A DNA stretch of 51,678 bases from positions 1 to 51,678 of the forward strand of contig JAJDCR010000123.1 of NCBI GenBank assembly GCA_029260735.1, written 5' to 3'. How positions within the stretch are numbered: position 1 is the stretch's first letter; each line of letters opens with the position of its first letter. The notes under the pieces were generated by a model, which was not told the origin of the DNA, searched no databases, and was given only the letters and a program-made list of their open reading frames with translations. Made by a program: the position numbers and the translations under genes. This document shows positions 7,547 to 14,757 of this stretch, piece after piece. Source of the stretch: Planctomycetota bacterium (GTDB lineage: Bacteria > Planctomycetota > Uabimicrobiia > Uabimicrobiales > Uabimicrobiaceae).

Positions 7547-9139
7547 ATGCTAACAGGAAAAAAGTATAAGCCAGGTTTAATCCAAGGAAACTATGATGCC
7601 ATTGTTATTGGATCAGGAGTAGGGGGATTGTCTACAGCAGGTTTTTTAGCTAGACAAGGAAAAAAGGTTCTTGTTTTAGAAAAACACTACACTGCAGGAG
7701 GTTTTAGCCACACCTATATGCGCAAAGGATATGAGTGGGATGTGGGAGTCCACTATATTGGCAAGCTTGATCAAAAAACTTCCTTTCTACGGCGCGTTTT
7801 TGACTACCTAAGCGATGATCAACTTCAGTGGGCTTTTATGGGAAAAGTTTACGATCAAATTATTTTCCCTGACCAAAAATATGACTTTGTTGTCGGACGA
7901 GAAGCCTTTGTCGAATCTTTAGGGAAAAGCTTTCCCCAAGAAAAAGACAATATTTGGAAATACCTAAAGCTTATCCAAGAAGTTTCTCGCAGTAGCCAAA
8001 AATTCTTTGGCCAAAGAGCCTTATCTCCCTTTCTAGGAAAAATTTTCTCTCCTCTCATGAAAGGGAAATTCCTCAGTTACTCCAACAAAACAACTCTGGA
8101 GGTTTTACAAAGCATCACCTCTAACCCTAAGCTAATCGGAGTTTTAGCCGGACAATACGGAGACTACGGCCTACCTCCTGCCCAAAGCAGTTTCGCTATT
8201 CACGCTCTCGTCGCCGACCACTACATCTTTGGAGGCAACTATCCTGTAGGAGGTGCTTCTATGATCGCCAAAACGATGATTCCGGCCATTGAAAAAGCAG
8301 GAGGACAAGTCATTGTTAACGCGGGAGTGGAAGAAATTCTCACAAAAAACAACCAAGTTCTCGGAGTTCGATTAGAAAAGGGAGACGAAATTCATTCACC
8401 TATGGTCATAAGCAATGCCGGAGTCTTCAACACCTTCGAAAAACTCCTCCCCTCTAGCATAGCCCAAAAACACGACTTCCCGACCAAGCTCAAAACAGTA
8501 TCTCCCTCCACCACTCACATTTGCCTTTATATTGGAATGAAAGAAAGTTCTCGCGACCTAGGTTTACAAAAAGCCAACCTATGGATTTACCCCGACTACG
8601 ACCACGACAGCAACGTCGCCAAGTTCCTCCAAAACTCCGAAGAAGAACTCCCCCTAGTCTACGCCTCTTTTCCTTCGGCCAAAGACCCCGACTGGGATCG
8701 ACGATTTTTACGCATGTCCACCATCGAACTCTTGAGCCTAGCTCCCTACGAATGGTTTGCTAAATGGCAAGATAAACCCTGGCGAAAACGAGGAGACGAA
8801 TACGAAGAGCTCAAAGAAAACTATGCCAGTAGACTCCTCCAAAAACTCTACGAGCAAGTCCCCCAAGTAAAAGGTAAAATCGACTACTACGAACTATCTA
8901 CCCCTCTCTCCACCCGACATTTTTGCCAGTACCAGCACGGAGAAATCTACGGAATCGACCACACCCCCGAACGCTTTCGCCAAAAATGGCTAACTCCTCG
9001 CACCCCCGTATCTGGCTTGTACTTGACCGGGCAGGATATTGCGACCAATGGCATAGCCGGAGCTTTGATGTCGGGAGTTGTTTGCGCTTCCGCTATCTTG
9101 GGGAAGAATTTGATTAAGGAGGTTGTGAAGAATACTTGA
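7547..9139 (+). CDS. FAD-dependent RetSat/CrtI-family oxidoreductase
   Basis: A 530-residue flavoprotein of the phytoene desaturase / all-trans-retinol 13,14-reductase family. The N-terminus carries the dinucleotide-binding motif VIGSGVGGLSTAGFLARQG followed by VLVLEKH and the family's TAGGFSHTY and DVGVHYIG elements; the C-terminus has GLYLTGQDIATNGIAGALMSG, the conserved FAD-contact end. Family members desaturate, saturate or isomerise polyene lipids such as carotenoids; the actual substrate cannot be read from sequence. ATG is preceded by AGGAGAAAG. From about 8150 to 9000 the codons turn clearly C-ending and richer in GC than in the first half or in the neighbours, which is unusual within one gene. 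Confidence 0.85.
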   Translation: MLTGKKYKPGLIQGNYDAIVIGSGVGGLSTAGFLARQGKKVLVLEKHYTAGGFSHTYMRKGYEWDVGVHYIGKLDQKTSFLRRVFDYLSDDQLQWAFMGKVYDQIIFPDQKYDFVVGREAFVESLGKSFPQEKDNIWKYLKLIQEVSRSSQKFFGQRALSPFLGKIFSPLMKGKFLSYSNKTTLEVLQSITSNPKLIGVLAGQYGDYGLPPAQSSFAIHALVADHYIFGGNYPVGGASMIAKTMIPAIEKAGGQVIVNAGVEEILTKNNQVLGVRLEKGDEIHSPMVISNAGVFNTFEKLLPSSIAQKHDFPTKLKTVSPSTTHICLYIGMKESSRDLGLQKANLWIYPDYDHDSNVAKFLQNSEEELPLVYASFPSAKDPDWDRRFLRMSTIELLSLAPYEWFAKWQDKPWRKRGDEYEELKENYASRLLQKLYEQVPQVKGKIDYYELSTPLSTRHFCQYQHGEIYGIDHTPERFRQKWLTPRTPVSGLYLTGQDIATNGIAGALMSGVVCASAILGKNLIKEVVKNT

Positions 9140-9191
9140 GGGCGGGGGTTTTTGGGGATAATCGTTCTTGTAGTAAGATTTCAATTATTTT

Positions 9192-9382
9192 TTTATTACC
9201 GCCTTATTGTGGTTTAAGAATAACAAATTTCAACTCTATTTTTATTACCGACTTATTGTGATTTGAAAACAAGAATATTTCAACTCTATTTTTATTACCG
9301 TCTTATTGTGATTTGAAAACGAAAACATTTCAACTCTATTTTTATTACCGACTTATTGTGATTTGAAAACGAAAACATTTTG
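9192..9382. repeat. Four tandem 49-50 bp repeats
   Basis: Units start at 9192, 9241, 9291 and 9341. Each begins TTTATTACCG and continues CTTATTGTG, then TTTGAAAAC, then ATTTCAACTCTATT. Unit 1 is the most diverged (49 bp) and unit 4 decays after about 40 bp, while the two middle units differ only at a base after TTTATTACCG and in a six-base patch after GAAAAC. The copies abut one another without unique spacers. Confidence 0.9.
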
Positions 9383-9475
9383 CTCTATAAAACTGAAATA
9401 TAAAATATCTAGCGTACTAACTAAAGAATAACGATCAAACAAAATTCCATACACTGAAAGTGTTACACAACCCAG

Positions 9476-9514
9476 CCCAGGGTATAGTGAGCCAAAGGCG
9501 AACGGTACCCTGGG
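9476..9514. repeat. REP-like palindrome
   Basis: CCCAGGGTA (9476-9484) and TACCCTGGG (9506-9514) are perfect 9-bp arms around a 21-nt loop. It looks like a short palindromic intergenic repeat; neither flank offers a gene for which it would be a natural terminator. Confidence 0.7.
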
Positions 9515-9602
9515 TCACGAACGGGCCCAAGAAAAATATTTGTACGCATAATAAGGAAATACAATAGGCCAAGAAAGGTAAATAGCAGGATAACGATGGT
9601 TT

Positions 9603-9646
9603 GTGTGGTGAAAGATATCATTACGTGTGGTGATTGATATGATTAC
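9603..9646. repeat. 22-bp direct duplication
   Basis: GTGTGGTGAAAGATATCATTAC (22 bp, 9603-9624) is followed directly by a second copy (9625-9646) with a few changes, then by a decayed partial copy. It may have arisen by slippage. Confidence 0.7.
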
Positions 9647-9671
9647 GTTAGGTTATCGAATACGTTGGAAA

Positions 9672-9725
9672 CCCCGATGTTATCGGGGCCTGACATATTA
9701 CATCCCTGCCGGGATACCAATTGTG
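9672..9725. repeat. Two adjacent small hairpins
   Basis: CCCCGAT-GTT-ATCGGGG (9672-9688) is a perfect 7-bp stem with a 3-nt loop. ATCCC-TGCC-GGGAT (9712-9725) follows 23 nt later. Paired GC-rich hairpins in such AT-rich DNA resemble a dispersed palindromic repeat unit. Confidence 0.65.
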
Positions 9726-9896
9726 CGTTAAGGTAGGTTAGTTTTATTCTAAGCAAATATTATTTGCGTTAGGTTCTAGTGGTATTAATCGTCTCTCGAA
9801 ATGTTTTATTATGCACGGAATTGTTACATCAGGTTTTCCCCGGCGTATATATCATTTATGTGATTGTTTGATATAAAACAATGTGAAGGAGAGCAA

Positions 9897-10088
9897 GGTT
9901 TATCTGAAACCATTTTTGAAAAAGATGATCGAAAACCGTTCTAAGCACTACGTTCTAAGGGAGGGTAAGGCTCCTGCCGCACCAGGAACTAATCACATCC
10001 CCGGTGCGGCAGGAGCCTTACCCTCCCGATAACATAAGCATATGCAAGGTTTTCGACAAGCTCATTCAAAAGCGGTTTCAGATAAGCC
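9897..10088. repeat. 192-bp nested inverted repeat (MITE/REP-like)
   Basis: The outer arms, 9897-9937 and 10048-10088, are each 41 bp and largely complementary, including TATCTGAAACC and CGAAAACC blocks. The inner arms, 9959-9983 and 10003-10027, are a perfect 25-bp GC-rich pair around a 19-nt loop. As RNA or single-stranded DNA this would fold into one long cruciform. It contains no gene. The right end lies 27 bp from the stop of the convergent selenoprotein candidate, so it might also stop transcription. Confidence 0.85.
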
Positions 10089-10115
10089 TATCCCTCTAGA
10101 GAACTTAATCTAATT

Positions 10116-12086
10116 TCATTCGCCATCTACCAATCCCAATTCGGGCTGTTGAGCAAAACGACCGCGAAATTCGGAAAACTCTTTCTTGCCATTGCTCTCA
10201 ACAACTGCTAAGAATTCATGACAGCTGTGGTCATCGCAGACTTGAGCATAGATCGAAAGAGCTAAGTGAAATTTCTTGGGGTCTGTTACTTCGATGGTTT
10301 GAGTTAGACTAACGGGTCCTCTCAAAATCCACATGACTCCGGCTTCATCTTCTTGTCTTTTGGGGATGGGTTCTTTCACGGTTCCTTTTAGTTGGAATCC
10401 TCTGCCTCGAAATTCTAGTTTTGTTGGCAGACCAAATCCTGGCTGATGCACGCTGTAGATGTGTTTGTCTTTGGGTAGCTTTATAGTGACAACGCAACTG
10501 AGTGTTTGTCCTTTTTTGGTAACGTTTTCTGTTAGTTGGGCTAAGTTTGTCTGTTTTTTTTCTTCGCTGGTTAGGACAAAGGCAAACTGAAGTAATTTAT
10601 TATTTCTGTGAACTTTAAGAGTGAAGAGATCTCCGGGAGCTTTGTTATTTAAAATAATCTTTAATTGCTCATAGGTTCTTACTTTTTCTCCTTCTACTGA
10701 GAAAATACGGTCTCCTAAAAGAAGGCCTGTTTTTTCGGCGTTACTCTCATCTATAATATTCCCTACTCGAAGCCCTCCTCCAGAAAGTTCTTGGGCAGTA
10801 AAGCCGAGCATCACTTGGGGTGCTTTTTCTATCCGAGAGTAATTCAAGTAGCTTAGGGGAATGACTACTTTCATCAAAGATCCTTGTCGCATCAACTCCA
10901 TTTTAATGTCTTGATTGGAACGACGCTTCACTTCGCAGACGTGATAAAATTCACGAAGCGTTTCAAAGTTTGATTTTCCTCCTGCACTTAAAATAACGTC
11001 GCCAAGGCGAATTCCTGCCAAATATGTTCCATAGCTTAGCTGTGTTACTTTTAGAGCAAAGCTATTTCTAGAAATACCAAGCGAGTTTAATTGAGATTTT
11101 GATAACTTAGTTCCTATAAAACCAGGAGATGGGAGAAACTTCACCATATGTTCCGTAAAAACATTGCGAATGCGCCAACGATAATCCCTTGCATCTCCTA
11201 CTTTCCATCCTTTTTCCAGATTCAGCTTTCCTTGAATTAGAGCTGAGCCTCGCAATAGAGAGAAAGTTAAATTCATAGTATCTTTGTCACTTTGCTCCAA
11301 AATCCATTGAATGTCGTATTTGGTGAGTATTTTTTTTCCTGCTAAAGTTTTTAGTAAGTCGCCGCTTTGAAAACCCGCAAGGTTAGCAGCAGATTTAGGA
11401 ATAACCTCTTTTACTTGATATTGCTTTTCTTGGTCCATAACTAACCCCAATCTTTTGGGGGAAGGCCAAATCCAAAACTGATCGGCAGACCAGGTTCGAT
11501 TCTCTAAAGCTAAGTATTGTTTGGCTTCACGAGCATAATGACAATGATAGCAACCATAAGTCGGCTGTATTTTGTCCGATAGCTTTTCTTCGACCAATTC
11601 ACGTAGTTTAAAGGGTTTTTGTTTCTTATGTAAAGAAGGGTTACTTAAGTACTGTTCATGGGTTTGTAGTCCCTCGTGCATTAGCTCAACTAAGTTACTC
11701 ATATTCATCGGAGAGACATCCGTACGTCCTCCATAACGATGGTAAACATTTCCATCTGGGTTGGCTAAAAGAATCGCCATGGTCAAATCATAATCAAAAG
11801 GGAATAGATTAAGATCTATATCATTAATATTGGTCACTCGCACACAAACATAATCAGAAGCTATCTCTCGAAAATCTTTAGGGGGACGGACAACCTGCCC
11901 GTCAAATAGTCGATTGTCTATTCAGGGCTCACAACGAAAAACGATCAAAAGAGGTTTTTTTTGAGCACTTGCAATGGCACGAGCTTCTTCCAGATTCTCT
12001 AACCAAGGATATCGCTGGGCGTTTCGGTCACTTTGTAGTATAGACAAGGTAAAGACAAACAAAAAAAAGAAAAGGCTTTTATTCAT
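10116..12086 (-). CDS. Probable selenoprotein: CxxU thioredoxin-like, PDZ and DsbD-N-like protein
   Basis: ATG 12086 (GGA 9 nt upstream, good promoter) opens a 656-residue frame interrupted by one in-frame TGA at 11924-11922 (codon 55). The text around it reads KPLLIVFRCEP-TGA-IDNRLFDG: the stop falls on the second cysteine position of a thioredoxin CxxC motif, giving C52-E-P-U55. The thioredoxin-like fold continues across it (VRVTNINDIDL, FDYDLTMAILLANPDGNVYHRYGG). Order: signal peptide (1-20), thioredoxin-like domain (about 24-150), a CxxCH haem-like motif (CYHCH, 179-183), three PDZ domains (about 210-290, 325-400, 423-485), and a C-terminal domain like the DsbD alpha domain ending in CDDHSC (about 520-640). 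This is a periplasmic redox protein. With normal decoding only a 54-residue stub would form; the alternative is a nonsense mutation. Homologues with Cys at position 55 would settle it. Confidence 0.75.
11885..11903 (-). promoter_or_regulatory. bSECIS-like hairpin for UGA recoding
   Basis: On the coding (minus) strand, GACGGGCA pairs with TGTCCGTC (8 bp, one G-U) around a GGT loop. The loop GGU lies 27-29 nt after the UGA, within the spacing known for bacterial SECIS elements, and the AGGU apex resembles that of E. coli fdhF. The stem is inside the coding sequence, as bacterial SECIS elements must be. SelB binding is inferred only. Confidence 0.6.
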
Positions 12087-12131
12087 ATTTTTTATCCTGA
12101 AAATAAATAGGTTATTTGCATGTGATTAGCT

Positions 12132-12160
12132 ACTATATGAATAAATAAAAAGATTGTCAA
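12132..12160 (-). promoter_or_regulatory. Sigma70-type promoter of the selenoprotein candidate
   Basis: Minus strand: TTGACA at 12160-12155, 17-nt spacer, TATAGT at 12137-12132, about 45 nt before the ATG at 12086. A strong promoter placed for the long frame supports the start upstream of the UGA and argues against a decayed gene. Confidence 0.75.
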
Positions 12161-12281
12161 ATAATTTTACAGAATAATTAACCACAGCTCTCTGGGAAAG
12201 AGCTTTAAAGCGACTTTTGTTTTAGGGAGAGTATTTCAAATATATTTTGACTACTGTTTTATGGTATTTTCACAGCAACGA

Positions 12282-13964
12282 CTACTCACTGCCCATAAAC
12301 CGATTGTTCTCCCACTCCCCTTCATATTTCACCTCACCGGAGGCGAGGATAAATTTTCCTTCTCCATGGAAGGTATCGTTTTTAAACTCTCCTTCGTAGC
12401 GATCTCCATTGGGATAAATACATACTCCTTGGCCATGAAGACGGTTGTTTTTGAACTCTCCTTTGTATTTTCGGCCATCAGGCCAGGAGTAGCTTCCTTT
12501 ACCAGTTCTTCTTTCTGCAACAAAATCTCCGGTGTATGTACTTCCTGATTTCCAGGTAAAAGTACCTTGTCCGTGGAATTTACCGTTTTGGAAATCACCT
12601 TCATATTTATCTTCGTTAGCAAAGAGAAAGGTGCCTTTACCATTAAATTTATTATTTTGAAATATTCCGCTATAAGAGTCTCCGTTGCTGTATGTCTCCG
12701 TGTGGAATCCTTCTTTCACTTGATTTGTTGGAATAAGGAGGAGAAATATCGCAAGGATAATTAGAACTGATGGAACAAGAGTTCTTTTGTCTAGAATTAT
12801 CTTTTTCCAATCAAGACGTAGTTTATCTGAGGTAGCTTTACGCTCTAAGTCTTCTTGGTAGTTCTCTGCTTTGATTTTATGAAGAGTCTTCAGAAGATTT
12901 CCATCAATTTCTTGAGAAAGTTTTAAAAGCTTAGATTCATTTTCCTCTTTGTAGTTTTCATCATCAAGAAGAGAGCTTTGAATTTGTGCTAAATGATGAA
13001 CGAGCTCTTTTGCTCCGGGAAGACGTTTTTCAGTTTTCTTAGCCATAGCTTTGGTCAAGAGGGCGGAGAGTTTTTTGTAAGCTTTGCGTTCTTCTGGGGT
13101 TGGTTGAAGCTCTCCTTTACTTGTTTTTTCTTCAATTATTTTCTCTAGAGTCGGAGGGTGAAACCCTCGTATCTTATAAAGAATGGAGTAGGAGTTGTTA
13201 TCGAAAAAAGGCGACCTTGATTGCCAAGAGAAAAATTGATAGAGAGTAATTCCTAAGGAGAAAACGTCGCTGTTGTCGGTGAATTGTCCTTGGGATTGTT
13301 CAGGGCTGAGGTAAGCAAGAGTTCCTAATATAGAATTACTCGCTGTAAGACGACGCATGTCTCCACTGAGGTCTTTACCGATTCCTAGATCAAGTAACTT
13401 AACATCACCGCTTTCTGAGTTAATCATAACATTTTCAGGTTTAATATCGCGATGAAGAATGCCTCCCGTATTTAAAACTTCAACTGCTCGTGTTAAGTGA
13501 TTAGCAATGGTGAGTTGCTCTGCTAAAGAAAGAGAAGGATCTTCTGGATAAAGAATATCAGATAGGGAGCGACCTTGAACAAATTCCAAAACGATGTAGG
13601 AGTGTTTTTCTTCTTCAAAATAATCATACGCTTTGACTAAATTAGGGTGTTCCACTAAGCGAAGGAACTTGTACTCTCTTTTGAATCGAATACGATGTTC
13701 TTCCCCTTCTTCCATCAATATTTTAAGAGCAACCCAACGATTGTCTTCTTTGGCATCAAGAGCTTTAAATACACGTCCCATTCCTCCGTGGCCAAGCTCT
13801 TTTTTGATCACGTAGCGATCTTTAACAACTTTACCATCTTGAAAGGGATGCTTTTTCCTGGAAGAGATAGGGGATGAGTCTAGGTCTTTACTTTTGAGCA
13901 CCGTTGAATTCCTGAAAAAAGAAAGTGAAATAGATTTTTGCTTATCTCGTTTAGGTTTAAACAT
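12282..13964 (-). CDS. Membrane Ser/Thr kinase with six MORN repeats
   Basis: A 560-residue transmembrane kinase. The kinase domain (about 50-330) has GHGGMGRV (58-65), K81 in VALK, HRDIKPEN (171-178), DLG in place of DFG (192-194) and SPEQ; DLG retains the metal-binding Asp, so activity is plausible. A charged segment follows, then one membrane helix near 394-412 (VLIILAIFLLLIP). The C-terminal 135 residues are six MORN repeats (YxGxFxNxxxxGxGxxxx, e.g. YEGDFQNGKFHGQGTFTW), placed outside the membrane if the kinase is cytoplasmic. ATG 13964 begins 10 nt after the stop of the upstream gene; TTG 13994 or ATG 13988 would overlap it. It is the last gene of an operon with a macro-like protein and an Ig-repeat giant, which suggests envelope sensing (inference). 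Confidence 0.9.
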   Translation of the reverse strand: MFKPKRDKQKSISLSFFRNSTVLKSKDLDSSPISSRKKHPFQDGKVVKDRYVIKKELGHGGMGRVFKALDAKEDNRWVALKILMEEGEEHRIRFKREYKFLRLVEHPNLVKAYDYFEEEKHSYIVLEFVQGRSLSDILYPEDPSLSLAEQLTIANHLTRAVEVLNTGGILHRDIKPENVMINSESGDVKLLDLGIGKDLSGDMRRLTASNSILGTLAYLSPEQSQGQFTDNSDVFSLGITLYQFFSWQSRSPFFDNNSYSILYKIRGFHPPTLEKIIEEKTSKGELQPTPEERKAYKKLSALLTKAMAKKTEKRLPGAKELVHHLAQIQSSLLDDENYKEENESKLLKLSQEIDGNLLKTLHKIKAENYQEDLERKATSDKLRLDWKKIILDKRTLVPSVLIILAIFLLLIPTNQVKEGFHTETYSNGDSYSGIFQNNKFNGKGTFLFANEDKYEGDFQNGKFHGQGTFTWKSGSTYTGDFVAERRTGKGSYSWPDGRKYKGEFKNNRLHGQGVCIYPNGDRYEGEFKNDTFHGEGKFILASGEVKYEGEWENNRFMGSE

Positions 13965-13974
13965 GGAAACACTT

Positions 13975-14757
13975 TCATCGCAAAACATCGCCAAAAGCTT
14001 GTTTTAGCATTTTGGCTTGCTTTTCATTGCGAGCAGTAATGACTATTTCTTGTAAGTGAGGAAACTCCCTGGCTTTGTTTTGTAACGCCTCAAAAAAAAT
14101 TTTTGCAAACACTTTAGGGGGAAGAGTATGGTACTCTGTTCCTAGTGGATCCATGGCTATTTTTTTAGGAGAAAAGCGACTGGCTTCCTTGAAAAGCTGA
14201 GGTAAAATGGTACGAATGGTTTCTTCATCTGTGATTTCTTCTTCTTCAAATCGATAGATGATAGCTTCCAGAAGATGAGGAGACTTGCACCACTCGGGAG
14301 AACGAATTAGGATATCCCCTGCCTGGGAAGCAATATAATCGAGACGAAGTTTCTCAATGAGTTCCTCGATAGCCTCATCGTCTACATTTTCCTCTTCCAG
14401 ATCCAACTCATCTACTGGGCCCACTACTTTATAGATATCTTGCGACATAATTGCTACATCAGCAGAGATCTCATATACTGGTTTTTTGACAATTTTAATG
14501 ATGAGATTTTGGACATGAACTTCTAAATGCCAATTTTCTAGAAGTTTAGCGAGCTTAGCCACGACCAAAAAAGGAGGATACTGAACACCTCCCATAGATT
14601 GGAAGTAGGCATAGTTAAGCCTCTCCTCAATGCTTCCGTCTTTGAGTCGAAAGTCTGGTGAGTTGATAAAGTGTTTGAGCAACGGAAGAAAAGACAAAGC
14701 ATTAGCAGGAATAGGTGCTTTATTTTTTTTCGAAGACTCTTCTCCAAATCTTTTCAT
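13975..14757 (-). CDS. Macro-domain-like protein
   Basis: A cytoplasmic protein of about 260 residues with no obvious membrane segment. The C-terminal part (KKIAMDPLGTEYHTLPPKVF, then a helix, then EIVITARNEKQAKML) matches the end of a macro (ADP-ribose-binding) domain, where a strand leads to a P-x-GTG loop, a helix and a last strand. The earlier segment with ADVAIMSQD, an acidic patch and ASQAGDIL would correspond to the macro N-terminal half, but the classic NAAN signature is missing, so ligand binding is uncertain. ATG 14757 has GAAGG at 10 nt; ATG 14775 and GTG 14790 are alternatives. It overlaps the end of the Ig-repeat gene by 38 nt and is translationally linked to it and to the MORN kinase. 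Confidence 0.5.
   Translation of the reverse strand: MKRFGEESSKKNKAPIPANALSFLPLLKHFINSPDFRLKDGSIEERLNYAYFQSMGGVQYPPFLVVAKLAKLLENWHLEVHVQNLIIKIVKKPVYEISADVAIMSQDIYKVVGPVDELDLEEENVDDEAIEELIEKLRLDYIASQAGDILIRSPEWCKSPHLLEAIIYRFEEEEITDEETIRTILPQLFKEASRFSPKKIAMDPLGTEYHTLPPKVFAKIFFEALQNKAREFPHLQEIVITARNEKQAKMLKQAFGDVLR

Larger units (their letters stand above)
9140..10115. other. Gene-free repeat island
   Basis: This stretch of nearly 1 kb between convergent genes has no coding frame that I can support. It is instead filled with different repeat types, listed separately: 50-bp tandem units, a 22-bp duplication, three short palindromes and a large nested inverted repeat. The mixture suggests a landing site for non-coding repeats or remnants of mobile DNA. 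Confidence 0.8.

Noticed and set aside
9192..9382. Possible CRISPR array
   Set aside because: The 50-bp units abut directly and the variable patch is only six bases; there are no unique spacers and no cas genes.
10116..11843. Redox protein called from GTG 11843 without the upstream part
   Set aside because: That start has no ribosome site and cuts the thioredoxin-like fold; the upstream 81 codons continue in frame with signal peptide and promoter.
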